The notes beneath the pieces were generated by a model. The model was not told the origin of the DNA. It was given only the letters and a program-made list of their open reading frames with translations, and made no database searches. Position numbers and translations under genes: made by a program. This document shows, one piece after another, positions 50,191 to 62,800 of a stretch of 64,000 nucleotides of DNA (position 1 is its first letter; each line of letters opens with the position of its first letter). The stretch comes from Anseranas semipalmata (taxonomy: Eukaryota > Chordata > Aves > Anseriformes > Anseranatidae), in the NCBI GenBank assembly GCA_013399115.1, contig VXAA01005193.1:1814189-1878188 (forward strand), read 5' to 3'.

Positions 50191-52939
50191 GCCCCCTTCC
50201 CATGCCTTCAGCTCTGTACACTGGAGCAGCTCACCCATTACAGACAATAAGCGGAGCTGCGTAAGCAGCCGAGCACAGAAGATGAATGAACCGGGTGACG
50301 CCGAAGATCTGTGAATCGAAAAATCCAATGCATGAATTAAAATCCGCACCCCTCTCCTTTTCCCCAAAAAAAGAATTGTATACAGCAGGGCACAAAAGGA
50401 GAAGGAGAGAGAGAAAGGTGGAAAAAACGTGGTCTGACACATTTATAAAAACTGATGGCCTGTCACCCAGACGCTGATGAATATTTTTTTACAGGATAAA
50501 AATGGCAACCTAGAGTCTAAAAATAAAATGCTGTGCTGCAGACCTGTCTGGTTCAGCAACACCACTGGAATACAAACACACTCCCTTGCTGGTACATCTT
50601 GACTAAGATTTCAGAATAAGAGGGGAAAAAAACACTGTAGAACGTACCTTCTATTTTCAAGGCAAGGGATTTGGGTGTTTTTCTTTAAATAAGAATTTAG
50701 ATTAGCTTTATACTTTGCTTGCATTGTATAATTGCAATTTAAAAAAAAGCACTCCTAAATTAAGTGATTGATGAGAGTGGCAGACTACCTTGTGCTGCAC
50801 AAAGCAATTTCTTTTTTCTCTCCTTCCCCAGAAAATTACAACATATCATATTTATCAGTGCCTTTAAGTTGTAGTTTTAGTAAGATTAAAAATATATTTT
50901 TAGACTCACGCTGCAGACAGAACTGTGGACACCGCTACTTTCAAACCCAACCCACCCCCAGGGACAGAAAAAGAAAACCTTTTACTTCATTTTGCCTCAA
51001 AATATAGATATTTAAAAACCTGCCTAGCCGAGAAGCAAAAATGACTGAGCATCATTCACAAGAAACACTGGTTTCTTGAGTCTATCCACACTGCAGACAA
51101 GCTGCCTTATGCAGTACAGATTCTATTTTTGGCAAGTGATGCAATAGCTGCAAGGGCTCTCCCAGAGCCTTTCATTTAAGAGCCCAAGCCATATTAAAAC
51201 ACGTTACAAGAAACATAATAACCCTGTGTTGTCACCTTCCCATTCTCTGCACCAGCACATTACACACAGAAAAAACCCTTTCTAAAGTTATATATTCTAA
51301 GACACATCTTTTCACTTGATGTGTGAAACCTGAATATACACATCTGCAAATACACCTGCCCTGCACTGTGTATGACAAAAAGTTACACAACACTGTACAG
51401 GGATTTTCTGACCTCTTGATTTTCTATCGGAGTATGAAACAGCTTGGTTTCTTTGCTGAATTTCAGTGAAGACTTTGAAAAGCCCACAAAGCTAATACAA
51501 AGCCTAATCCTCCCAAAAGCTATTTCCATTCTTAGAGATCTTTTTAAAAGTTCTTGTGTATAATTGACAACTGTTAAGACACATTTCTGCTATGTGACTG
51601 TTTCAACAGCTAAGAATTCTCTAAATGAGAAGAGTTCCAGAAATACTATGGCTTTTTTTTTAAATCTTATTTTTATTTTTAAAGTAGAATAGGGATTTCT
51701 CAGCCCTTTGGATCTGTGGACCCTTTAGGTTTTCCAACAGCCGTGTGGACCTCTGTATAACAGATGCAAACATACTGATAAGTTTTGCAGCAATCCCTTA
51801 TAAATTCTAGTTCCACCTGCCCTCTCTCCCCAGAAAAAGGCATTCCTGAACTCAGAACTATAGAAGAAGCTACTTTTGTTTGACTTCTGATCTTCAGGGG
51901 GCCATGGGAGAGGAAGACATAAAAGGGACACATGAAAAAAAACATACTTACTATTTTGAATGTGTGGTGATGGACTCAATATATTAATAAATCCACAAGC
52001 CCAACTTGCTGCCATGCAGAGTTCAACTCCTTAACATATGCATGGTATATATAGCACCTCTCACCTACTATTTCAGACCACCCAAGTACCATGGTCTGAA
52101 GCAGTCACGGCCAGCACTCAGTGCTCACGAGGAACTCCCTTACATATACCACATGTGCACAACAACTCATGTCTACCTTGGTTTTTGCTGCTTTGGTATA
52201 GCCAAACCTTTGCTCATGATCTACTTAAACTCTACGTCACTGGCCTGCTGATGTTCCAGGGTTAGATGATTCTTTAAGCAGCCACAAAACAGAAACCAGC
52301 TCGAGCTCGGGTCTGTTTGCACCTTGTTTCCCAGGCCAGTTTGCAGTCTGCAGCTAGAACCGGTAGCACTAACATTTGTTTCAAGTTTGACACTTCGGCT
52401 CCCACAGGACATAACAGATAGGGAGAGAGCAGGTGTGAAGATGGATCTGAGCACACCACAAGCATTTGTTTTGTTTCAGGATATTTCCAAGACCTTCCCC
52501 TCTTTGTGAGTGCTCACCACATCACGGACCGCACAAGACAGGCCCAAGTGGAAGAGCTCCACAACTCCTCCTGCCTGCAGCAGTCAGGTTCTGCCGCCCC
52601 ACTACACACAGAGCATTTACCTCCTCCCCCTTCAACACGAGCATCGAGAAGCAGTTGTAGGTAGAATTCAAAGTCTGCAGTCTACCTGTGGAGAAAGGAA
52701 CATGGCCACCACGAAGTGAGACTTGGAGAAATTTCATTCAGAAGCCACGTACGGAACAGGGAATTAAACTCTCTTAGAGATCCTAAAACTGCTCAGAAGT
52801 AGAACAGAAATGGAATCAGGAAGACGCCTAGTGATATTTTTTTCATTTTGGCTAGAAGCAACATTAAAACAAGCTGTACACCGAGAAGTTCGCGTTCGCT
52901 CCAGGGACACTGAGGTATGAAAATAAGGATTCTGCAGAG

Positions 52940-53200
52940 CAGCTCGAGTGGCGACAAGAACCGTGCCCGAACCACGCAACCTGCTCGCACGGGTCGCACT
53001 ACTCCGGGAGCTTCGCACGGCCTCGCACGCAGAGGCCAGGAGCGCTTGCTGCAGTGCCAGGAAAGCCTGCGGGGCTGCTCCCCGTTCCCCACGCCAGGCC
53101 GCAGACCCCTGGGACCGTGCATCGCCCACCGGTCAGTGAGCACCGACCTACCGCAGCCCGGCCGAACCTGCGCGCGGCCTGCCCAGCGCATGTGGCCTGA
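52940..53200. other. GC/CpG-rich patch 3
   Basis: CpG-rich block (cgcgcggcctg, cgcacgcag, gggtcgcac). On the minus strand GGCTGCG|gtaggt, ending at 53153, is a fair splice donor preceded by an ATG-started frame of about 13 codons (53151-53191 region). It does not match the expected HSD17B12 exon 1. No gene is identified. Confidence 0.35.
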
Positions 53201-54405
53201 AACTAAGCTGACAGCTAGGGGTGAAAGCCTCCAGCACCTGAATTAGGTAACAGAACTGGGCTTGGAACATTAACCAGCTCAGATGGCTCCTTGAAGTAAC
53301 ATACATTAAGAGAGAAGTGATACCTTCCTGTTTAGAGATCTTATTCTATCTTCTAGTAGAAGGTAATGCTTCTATTCCCACTGAGAGATGCAAAATTTCA
53401 GGTCACCCAAATCTTCAGTTCCCAAGCATGGAAAAGGGCAGACCAGATCCCTTACGCCGCCTGTTGCTACCCCGTACACAAAGCAATACCAGGTACAACT
53501 CCTCCTCTCTCTCTAAATAAGACCATTATTCCTGTTAAAAGTGGAGCCCTCAGTCACACTGGAAAGAGCTTCTTGCATTATCACAGACAAAGATGGCTTA
53601 AGAGCATATTTAGTAGATAATGTGCTGTTAAAAAGATGCAATGGCAACCACAGATAAGAGCTGATGTAGCTGGCAAGTCTTTATTCAGCTGCCAAGATGT
53701 TACAAAGACAACTCCTAAAAATGTAGAGAAGTAACACAAGTAGAATTTTAATTTCTAGAGTCTTTGGAACAGAAGTTACCTAATTATGATGAGGAGTGAT
53801 CTATTCAAACAGACAGTTCATACAAAAAAAGACAAAGTCTAAAGTTGTTGAAAAGCCATTAAACTTATCTTCAAAAGATACCCCGCCCTCAAGAAAAAGC
53901 AAGAGGTATCCTGCCATATCTTGTTTAAAGTCTGCATTTTACATTCTAGCTTATGCACTGGGAACTGATACACAACCGCAGTTTTGTTCAAATTAGAAGT
54001 CATCTGATTTTCTTGCTTTTGTGCACTGCAGTTCTCAAACAGAAGCTTAAACAAGCTCAAACCACACCTTTCGGAAAAGTCTTTCTTCTCCACATTGTCA
54101 GAAAGATTACTCAAGTGCTCGCCAGCACCCTCTAGCCCGCAGATTTTTAAGAAGGAACACAGAACCGACTGCCTCCTCAATCGAGCAAAAGCTACCATTC
54201 ATAAAAAGGGGGTCGCTTAGAGCTGAAAGACGAAGACACAGTGCTAGAGACCGATCGGATGTGAAGGTTAACCTCTGGTTTTTGGCCCTAGAATATTTAT
54301 ATTGTTCCATCTAAAATATGATTACTTGGGAATTACGTTCCACAGAGGTCCCTTCCACCCCACAGTCCTGATTACATTTGCTTTAATTATTTCTATCCAC
54401 CGTTT

Positions 54406-54430
54406 GGGGGGGGAGGGGGCGAGGGGGGGG
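54406..54430 (+). other. G-run cluster with G-quadruplex potential
   Basis: The plus strand reads G8-A-G5-CGA-G8. This gives enough G tracts of three or more with short loops to satisfy the usual G-quadruplex pattern. It lies about 300 bases from the densest CpG patch. Confidence 0.6.
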
Positions 54431-54719
54431 AATGTTCACACCCAGATTAATCAATTTGGAAGGTAACAGTGGTCTCCTAAGAAATGCACTCGGTATCTTA
54501 CCATCAAGCATTAGGGGGAGACATATGTTAAAGCGATTTAGAAATCCTTGAGTGTTTTATTTGGATCAGCTCTGTCTCACAATAGGTGTTCACAGTAAAG
54601 ACTGAAGGAAGAGCTCAGACGGCACTCCCTTTCCCTTACCGTTGCTAAATAAAGAAACGGCCACTGACGCCTTCTATATATCCCTCTGAGCCCTTGAAAA
54701 CTTTGCAGTATTTTCCCCG

Positions 54720-55010
54720 GAGGAAAACTCCCCGGATTTTCCTACAGAAACGAGGCTGGCAGCGAGCCTCCTTAAGCGCTCCAGCCGCCGTGCCAGTGCC
54801 GCGCCGGCTCCGGCTGGAGGAGCTGGAGGCAGAGGGAGCGCAGGTGGGCGAGCGTGGGCTGGATGCGGCACGCCGCGCCGCGGGGTGGCCCCCGCCGGCC
54901 TCACCACACGCCCGGGGTCTTCGCGGCGATCCTCCTGCCTCTCGCTCGCCGCCCCCCGCCAAACCAGGGAGTGGCGGGGTTCCTTCCCAGCCCCAGCACA
55001 GGAAAAGGGA
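54720..55010. other. Strongest CpG island candidate in the window
   Basis: Dense CpG (gccgccgtgcc, gccgcgccgcgg, cgcggcgatcc, ctcgctcgccgcc) far above the surroundings. On the minus strand GTGTG|gtgagg is a good splice donor with exon end at 54905. The open frame crossing it would enter HSD17B12 exon 2 in the correct phase (Cys-Val-Val-Thr-Gly). The upstream frame lacks the hydrophobic N-terminus known for the enzyme, so this is at most an alternative first exon. Confidence 0.45.
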
Positions 55011-56039
55011 AGCTCGGAGGGGTTTCCATCCCTCGTCCAAAGGCGTGATGCTGTGAAGGCATCCACCGACTGCTCGGATGCTCTGGAAAGCAGCGGCCAC
55101 AACAGGTTGGGCCCCTCCTGCCCCATCCCTCTTTTTGTGTTTGCTGTTCTTCCACACACACGGTCCCACAAGCAACAGGACATGTCCCCGGGGCCAGCTG
55201 GGCGCAGGGCAGCCCGGCACTGTCCCCACTGTGGGCAGAGCTGCCCTCCCCACCTGGAGACCAACGCACTACGGCATTAAGGAGCATCATTCACCCTAAA
55301 AATGACCACTGTGGCTACAGGAAGCAGCTTGCATCAAAGTTATCAAGACACCATAGGGGGGAAAAAAAAACAAATTGTTTGGAGAACATATTGTAATCAC
55401 TGCTCCAAGATTTAAGAACAAAAGCAAGGCTTCAGACTGCAGAAAATCCATAGCTAGTGAGACTACGCACAGGACAGACTGAGCATTTAAAGTTATGATC
55501 AACATCCCTTGCTTAGATGCAAGTCATAGCGCTAAAATATATACCAATTTCCTCAGACTATTTTAAAACGATATGCATTTATAAAATACAATATATTTTT
55601 ACTCAGACCTACTTTCCCTATCTGCACAGAATTTCTGCTGAAAGAAAGCAAGTTAAATAAGTTTTAGAAAAAAAGCACAAAGCTGCAAGGACACAAATTC
55701 TGGGTTAGTTTATAAGAGACATGGTTTCAATCCAAAGCTTACTAACAGTGATGGAAACAAGTTAGTCTACACTGGTATGTCACACTAACATTTCTCTGAA
55801 CAAATACATTATTTTCATATGTTGGCAAGGCAATGTTTCATATCAGAACTTCCACACTTTGCTTTTAACCACAACCAGCGACAGTGTAGAAGGGAAGGAT
55901 CCAGCTGGGGTGAGATCCTACGATAACTCTGCATAGCTGGCAGCTCGAAAATCCACCTCTTTCTTTGTAAGCCAGGAAAAGTTTACTCAAAATGACTTCT
56001 GGATGAACAGACACCCCCGGCTGGGTTTAAGGCAGGGGA

Positions 56040-56430
56040 GCTGCAGGGCATCCCCAGCCACCATCCCTACCTCTTCCCAGCTGCTGCTCACCTCCCGCAC
56101 GCCACCGCCGCACCTCGCACCTTCCCACCGCAGCGGAGGGGAAGGGCGAGGGCTCGCAGCCAGCGGTTGCGGCAGCAGTTTGGTCTCTGAGCAACTTGAG
56201 CTGGCCACCGAGCCCAACAGTATCCTCAGCACACAGTTTCGCTCACCAGTTTCTCAGCTACCTTCTCGTCTCCCCGCGGCACACGGATCAGAAAGCCACA
56301 GAGCGGCAAAGCCACCTCCCTGTGACTGACGATCCCTCGTTTCCAAGATGGCGTCACAGGACCGGCAGCAGGCCGACTCCAGTGCAAAGCAGCACGAACC
56401 TGGAGGCCCCGAAGGTTGGCGCGAACAGCC
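56040..56430. promoter_or_regulatory. GC/CpG-rich patch with YY1-type motif; candidate divergent promoter
   Basis: The block has elevated CpG. CAAGATGGCGTCAC (56344-56357) matches the YY1 initiator-region motif AAGATGGCG in plus orientation; in TATA-less promoters this sits just downstream of the start site. On the minus strand GCGGGAG|gtgagc (exon end 56093) is a good donor. Together these could mark a two-way promoter. Motif matches are seen directly; promoter activity is inferred. Confidence 0.35.
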
Positions 56431-56467
56431 AAACAAGGCTAGAATTGGCAAAAATCGGGAAAGGTAA
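56348..56467 (+). other. 39-codon ATG open frame in a YY1/Kozak context (candidate first coding exon or uORF)
   Basis: The ATG overlaps the YY1-type motif and has an excellent initiation context (AAG-ATG-G). The frame begins MASQDRQQADSSAKQHEPGG and ends IGKNRER before TAA. A possible splice donor, GGGAAAG|gtaaag, lies at 56463/56464, just before the stop, so the frame could continue into another exon. The product is polar and unstructured in appearance, and I recognise no family. The amino-acid make-up and CpG density look less random than neighbouring frames. There is no second exon that I can pair with it. Confidence 0.2.
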
Positions 56468-57299
56468 AGAAACAATCCAGCAAATGGAGGATCTTCGGTC
56501 AGAATCTAGGAACCAATGCAAAGGTGCAGAGTACCGAAAGATTAGACAGATCTGAAGACAAAATGGGCGCTGCTGGAACAAAGGCTGAGGTGAGGAGTGT
56601 TTAACAGGACAGTTAACCTCGCCTCCAAGCGCAGCTGCAACTTCATGGGAATACACATTGCTTTCCACCAGGCGGGGCTGGGCATACAGGATACCTGAGG
56701 GCAGGAATGAACACCAAGAAAACCTAATTAATTGCACCCTGCTTGGATTACTGACAGGACAGAAGCTCCTTCCAACAGCGCAGGATCCCCGGCTGCCCTA
56801 CCCTCCTCCTGGCTGCCTCCTCTGCCCCTGTTAGAGACCTGGCTCCCGAGCTGTGCCCATTGCCTCTGCTCTGCCCCACTCTGGAGACCAAAACCTCCTG
56901 GGGCAGACAGGAGTTGGACACCAGGAATACTGGGCGTATACATCTCTTCAAGAGGAAAACACTTTGTGAAAACTAGTAATAATGAGCTTATAGATCAAAT
57001 GCCTTCGCAGTCAGGATGAGAATCTTGGGAAAGGAAGCAGAGGGCTCAAGACTATGGGAAACAGGTCAGCTGGAGGCATCAGAGGAGATGTAAGGGAAGA
57101 GTTTAGGAGGAACAGAGTGGCTGGACACAGATGGGGAACATGAAACTGGGACTTGCTGGAACAAGGAGCCGGTGGCGAGGCAGAGCATGGAGAGGAGCAG
57201 CATGCAAACCCTGGCCAGGCAGCAGCATTTGAACCATAGATTGTTCTCTGCCTCCTGCTCTCCACACCTACGAACAGCCTTGCACACCTCCGCAAACCT

Positions 57300-57455
57300 T
57301 TGCATATAAAAGGGACCAGAGCCTTTGGAAGGAAACCACTCTTCAATCTCTGCACAACAGTTTCTTCCCCTCAACAAAATAAGCCTTTACTCCACTGAGC
57401 TTATCCCACTCCTCTCAGTCCAGCTTTTCTCCCCTTCTGCTTCAGTAGTAGTTTC
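57300..57455 (+). other. TATA plus poly-A-signal-like arrangement (possible LTR relic)
   Basis: TGCATATAAAAGGGACC (57301-57317) carries a clear TATA box. About 70 bases later AAAATAAGCCTTTACTCCAC (57376-57395) resembles the AATAAA-GCCTTT stretch common at the R/U5 junction of retroviral LTRs. A pyrimidine-rich U5-like segment follows, up to about 57455. No matching terminal TG...CA boundaries, primer-binding site or internal genes could be fixed, so this is tentative. Confidence 0.25.
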
Positions 57456-58099
57456 ACATACATGAAAACCCTTCAGAAAGTCTTTATGATCAACATCCCT
57501 AGAGCTGAGCTCCTCACGCCAGCCTTTCCTTGTCCAGTAAGCATAGAGCCCCTCCAGAAGTGGAAGTGCAGCTCTTCACAGGGTACTGGCACGACTGATG
57601 TAACACATCCACAACATCCTGGCTCACAATTACACAAGAGGAGACAAATAGGTAGGAGAGAGGAAAAAAAACAGCAAAAGAAAAAAGCAACCAAAATAAA
57701 TTGTGTACCATCAACCAGACAGCAACCATTGCACACAAAGACCATGCCTCAACCTGAGCCATACAGCTGTCTCCCATCCTCTTTGGGACAAACAACTGAG
57801 TCCCAAGAGAAGTATGAGAGAACTTTGGGAGAGGCAGAAGCAGGGAGGGCAACATAAAAATTGAAAAAGTACGAGAAGCAAAGGGACAGGCACCATTTTC
57901 CTGAGGCTCTGCTTTCTAGGACATCTCATCTCCAGTTTTAAGAACTGCTACACAAGAGGTCTCTTTCAAAATCTGCAACCAAACCCCAGGATTTCAGGTG
58001 TCACCACCTGCTGCTGAGGGCACAGGACTAAGTTAGAAGCTCAGTACAAAAGCTTGCATACAGCCCTTTTCCAGTGTTAGCTGGAGCGGGGCTTCTGTT

Positions 58100-58225
58100 G
58101 GGGATCAGAATTTCAGCTCTGCTAATGATTCATCCCGTGGGTGACGGTGTAGTGCTCTAGACCTCCACTTCAGGAATCTGGGAAGTTGCACAGATTTGAT
58201 AAAATATTACATTAAGGTTAAATAA
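58100..58225 (+). repeat. MIR-like SINE relic
   Basis: GGATCAGAATTTCAGCTCTG, CTCTAGACCTCCACTTCAGG and AATCTGGGAAG follow the order of MIR/MIR3 blocks (gggttctagctctgcc, ctctctggacctcagtttcc, catctgtaaaatg). The copy is strongly diverged. Confidence 0.4.
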
Positions 58226-59729
58226 TCAGGAGACAAAAAGCAGCAGATTTAAGGTAGAACCCTTCTGTGCAGTTAAATGTAGTACAGAGCCAAACTAAGG
58301 AAGCCAAGAAGCTCCAATTCTAGCATTTTCACATATTAATGTACTGAATATGAAAAGTGTTCTGCTTTACTCTAGGCTTTAAGATACCTAGGTTCCTATC
58401 AATAAATGATCAACAGAAGTCATCTGAAGCTATAAGCAGCAACCCTAAATCTAATCAGGCAAGTGTTTAAACCATTCAAGCCCAACTCAACACGATATGC
58501 TTTACCCACTAGCTACTCTGCTTATTTTCATATGTAAGCCTGAAGAATCACATTTGGCCTTCCTGTTAGAAGCATTAGGAAAGACTTATCATCCCTTCTG
58601 TAGCAGAGAGAGCCTTCCCCAACCCCACAGATTGGGAATGGCCCTCAGGACTTCTGCAAGCTCGCTTACTCCTTACACAGGAGTGCATTTACCCAATTGC
58701 CTTTAACACTCAGCGCAGCTCAAGAATGACTTTGCTGGAGCTACCTGAGACTCACCTCCATGCTGCTCTGCACAAAGCAATTGCCTTTCTTCCACCCATT
58801 CAAGTGGGTGCTTCACGTGTAACCTTTCCCAAGGGGAGGGAAGCAACTGGCCAACAAAATGATATGAAGAAACTGAAGCAAGTTACTAGCCTAGGCCACC
58901 TCCTTGTATAAGTTCTCTAGTTTCAAGGAACAGGTTTCCATTACAAGAATTCCTGCTTTAAAACATACAGAAGGTTGAAGGGAATAAGCTAGCTTAAAAT
59001 AACACAGCTATTCATCCTCTGGGCTAATAAACTCACAGGCATTTCTCCCAGGCTATCAGAGATGGGCGTTCCCTTCTCCTTAACGCACACAGCATCCGTC
59101 CTCTACTCACCATTACCTCTTTTTGGGATGGAGAGACCATACTACAGCATTTAACTCTCCTTCACATGCATCTGTTCCTGCAGCTAAATATGGCAAAGCC
59201 CCCTCATATTCTGATTTAAGCTCCCCAGTGACATTAGCTCTGCAATTCTGCAACATCCCATCCAGATTTTCACTTGAAAAATAAAAAGTATATCTCAAAA
59301 AACAGAACAATGGAAGCGTTCACACTGAATTAAGCTCTGGAGCTGGAGATGATGAGCCTGGCTGATGCTGGGGGTGACCGCACGTAAGCACGTAGTCTGA
59401 ACAGGCACTGGTGCAAGCCCAGCAGCGATTTGATGAAGCTTGTCTGCAGGTAGGCAACAGGATTGGAGATGGGACTCTGGAGTTTTGGGTGCTAAGCATT
59501 GGCTCTACCTCTTCTCCTCTGATAACAGTGTGCAAAAAGGAGCATTTAACAAGTATTGAGCAATCCTACTAAGCAGAGATTTTAAACAGTCAGCAACAGC
59601 AACTGCAAAGTGCATCTAAATGGCACCACCAGAAAACAGAGGCAACAAAAGCACAGAAGACAGGCTACAGCTTATACTGCCCAGCAAGCAGAAGAGATGT
59701 TAGGATACGCTGGTAGCAGCAGCCTGTGC

Positions 59730-59830
59730 AACACGGCAGGGGCTGGCCCGGCCCAGGAGCGGAGCCCGGAGTGCCCAGCTCTGCCGCGCTTCTCGGGGAG
59801 GCTGGCGGAGACGCTGACACAAGCCGTCTA
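59730..59830. other. Small GC/CpG-rich patch
   Basis: A short block (ggctggcccggcccagg, ccgcgcttctcgggg, ggcggagacgc). No splice donor with the expected HSD17B12 exon 1 ending is present and no gene is identified. Confidence 0.35.
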
Positions 59831-62800
59831 AATTACACACCGCGAGCAGGTCTGATCACTAGAGGAAGGCAGCTAGGCTTCTGACACAGAAAAACGTGTG
59901 CTAAACAGGAAAAGAAAAAGCCACACACGCTAAAGCACAGCATTTGTGGGAAGCTTAGGCAGGATTAGGAGACTTGCAGCAGATAGTTTCTAGAGCCACG
60001 TTTTAATGCAGTAACCCTTCGTAAGCACCTTGCAAATAACCCTACAAGAAAACAGCAACATGCTCCAGTCTGCAAGTCTGCTGTCGCAACCAAGAGTTAC
60101 AAGCAAGCTGCTGTATTTTCACGTGTTCCTAGCATTACTTTTTGGGTTGACAAGCACCATGCTTTATTTCAGACTAGGACACAAGTGTTTGCAGAGTACC
60201 CGTTATTGTGAGCATGACAAAAAAAAATTTCACCACAGATCTGGAGTGCTGAAGACGATAAATCCCTGAGCAAGTGCTTCTGCTAAAGAACAAGAGATAA
60301 CAAAACTCTCCGCAAAGCTCTGCGCGCACCAGCCAAGCTTTCAGGTGCAGGGAAGATGGGGAGTTGTACAGAGCCTCTCCTCTCGCAGCCTGCAGGGAGC
60401 AGTGCTAACAGCGGGGAAACCCACTTCGTTTCCCCACCCTCATCACACACACTAGGCTGGCTGCTTTCATCTGCAACAGAGATTTACGATGTGGTCTGTC
60501 AACTATCATTGCGCAGTGCCAATGCCTGCAAAGCACGACTGCACTCATTTGTGCATTAGTGATTGAAATTTATTTTCAGAAAACAAAACAAAACCAAAAA
60601 AAACCCTTCAGGTAACAGAACTTTATTTCACATAATGCTAAGGAGCTTGAAAAATGACATTGCTTGCAAAAGCTGTTCAAAGTTATCAACAAGTTACTAC
60701 CCAGCTAGCACTCTAGTCAGGACTTCGGTGAACGTCCTTTGTATGGACTTCTTAAATTGTCACTAAAATAACTTATCATCCAAGTTATTTCACTACAGTT
60801 ATCCCAAGAACTTCATAAGGATCAAGGTCTGTTTTATAAGACCGTGTTTCCAGGGGCTACAGGAAGCCTATTCTTATAGACAGAATCCAATTCAAACTCC
60901 TTACAAGCACAAAATCCAGCTTGTCACTTCTTCGTCTTCATATAAGCATCACATCATATTATATAGGATAATAAGATTATTAAGGCTTGCTATTACCCCA
61001 GCTTCCTAGTCAATCAGAGCTTGGGAATCACCCAGCATATTCTCGGTTTTTAAAGGACCTAACTGTTAAGACATGACTATCTATTCCACTGCTCATGTAC
61101 CCAGTTATATATATTTTTCTCATCTTCTTTAGTGACACACACACACCCCGCCAAAATCACTATTTTTGGATGTTGGACCATGCACAGTTAAGTCTAGCCC
61201 ATGTTAAGTAGAAGCTGGCAAGAACACATAGAGAGTGTTCACCCATCCTTGCTGATGATGAAGGAAGTTATTGTTCAGCACTTACAGAAGAAAAGAATGG
61301 TTTAATGCCGAATGTGGGGTTTTTGTCTAAAAACGAATTCCAGAAAGTTAGAGGCAGCTGAGAGCACCATCCTGATTAACGACCTCTTACAGATTCTTTT
61401 TTAAGAAATCTAGAGCAAGTTGCCCACGTTTGGTTATTTTTGCACATTAATGAATAAACTCCAAGAAGCTTAATTAAAGCAAGCTCATCTTTGCAAGCAT
61501 TTGTTGGCCCCAGTACAACTGTACAGCTGTATTCACCACATGAGAAAGCATCATCGCTATCAGACATGTTGTAATCACTAAATGTCTGATCATCGCTCAG
61601 CTATGTGTGTATCAAAAGAACTGGGGGAAGAAGAACACGCTTTCCTAAGCAACTGTGAGGCCTGAAAGAAAACCAGACTTTTCTTTGGGTGTAATATGGC
61701 CAATTAAACAGTCAAAATAAACTTTGCTTCCAGTCAACACATCACTTCTGGTACAGCAAATTGAAAAAGAAAGCTATTTCTCATTAAAATCTCTGCAATT
61801 TTGAGCCAGGAAAAAGAAAGAAAAGATTAAGTATCTGGCATGAGCAAGACTGGAGTGCTGGAGTATTTTGAACGTACAAAGTTGATTATTTGCATTTATC
61901 CAACTGATGTCACAGTTTCTCTCAGAACTCCCTGTTCTGAGCAGGAGGTTGGACAAGAGGCCTCCAGTCTGAATTATCACAGGATTTTGACTTAATTTCA
62001 CCAAGTCACTGAAGGGAAGATGCAGAAGAAGCTTTTTCATCTTTTCTGGAAAAAAGAGGCGGCTTCCTAAAACAGCAGACAAGGCAACCCTCCGAGCGGG
62101 AGACAGACGAGCAGCAGCCTCTTGGCGATGCCAGAATGACTCCCCGGCACAGTGCTCAAGTCAAGGCTGGGGTTCAGTTAGCTAAACTGCTTTCCAAGCA
62201 AGGGAGATGTTGTTCTTAGTTTCTGTTAACAATTTATGAGGCAAATTAAAGCTACAAAGCAGCTGACCCAGGAATTTTCACTGTATTCTCAAGATGCACC
62301 CAGAAATCCCATGTAGACACAACATCCACCCAGCCTGGATCACTGTAGAGAAGCCAAAAATGAAGCTAGATGTGAATTACAGGGAGAGGGGAAAGAAGAA
62401 AAGCTTCATACAGACCTTCGAACGTAACTGTGACAGTAGAAAACTGACCTTTTTGTCAAACAGTTGCTATTTAAAGGAGCACAAACTTAATTTTCTCCAA
62501 GTACATTATTGGCTTATATAGCCCCTCCTCTTCACATCCCTTCCTTCTAAATGCCAGCAAATTAGACATAGCACAGACAGAAGCAATTGCATATATGCAA
62601 CCGTAAGCCCACTAGGAAAAGAAAGAACATGCAAATCAATTCCAAAAGTGTAGAAGAGTTAAAGAGCAGTAAGGGGAGAGTGTATTTTTGTAAAGTTGCT
62701 TTCTAGTTGTGCAGTAGAAAGGATGCCTTGTCACAGCAATCACTATAGCTATTTAGCAGCAAAACTACTTGTTTTTTAAAGACCAGAAGAGAAGGAAATG

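Noticed and set aside
49436..50314. 292-codon plus-strand open frame as a protein gene
   Set aside because: It opens with TTG, not ATG. Its composition is typical of GC-rich chance frames, and no domain or splice context supports it. It is kept only as a finding.
54645..55264. Minus-strand frames of about 200 codons in the 55-kb CpG island
   Set aside because: Several overlapping long frames on both strands of the same CpG-rich DNA point to lack of stops, not coding. None shows the expected enzyme N-terminus.
56093..56232. Minus-strand exon ending GCGGGAG|gtgagc as HSD17B12 exon 1
   Set aside because: It ends in phase 0 in its open frame, whereas exon 2 needs phase 1.
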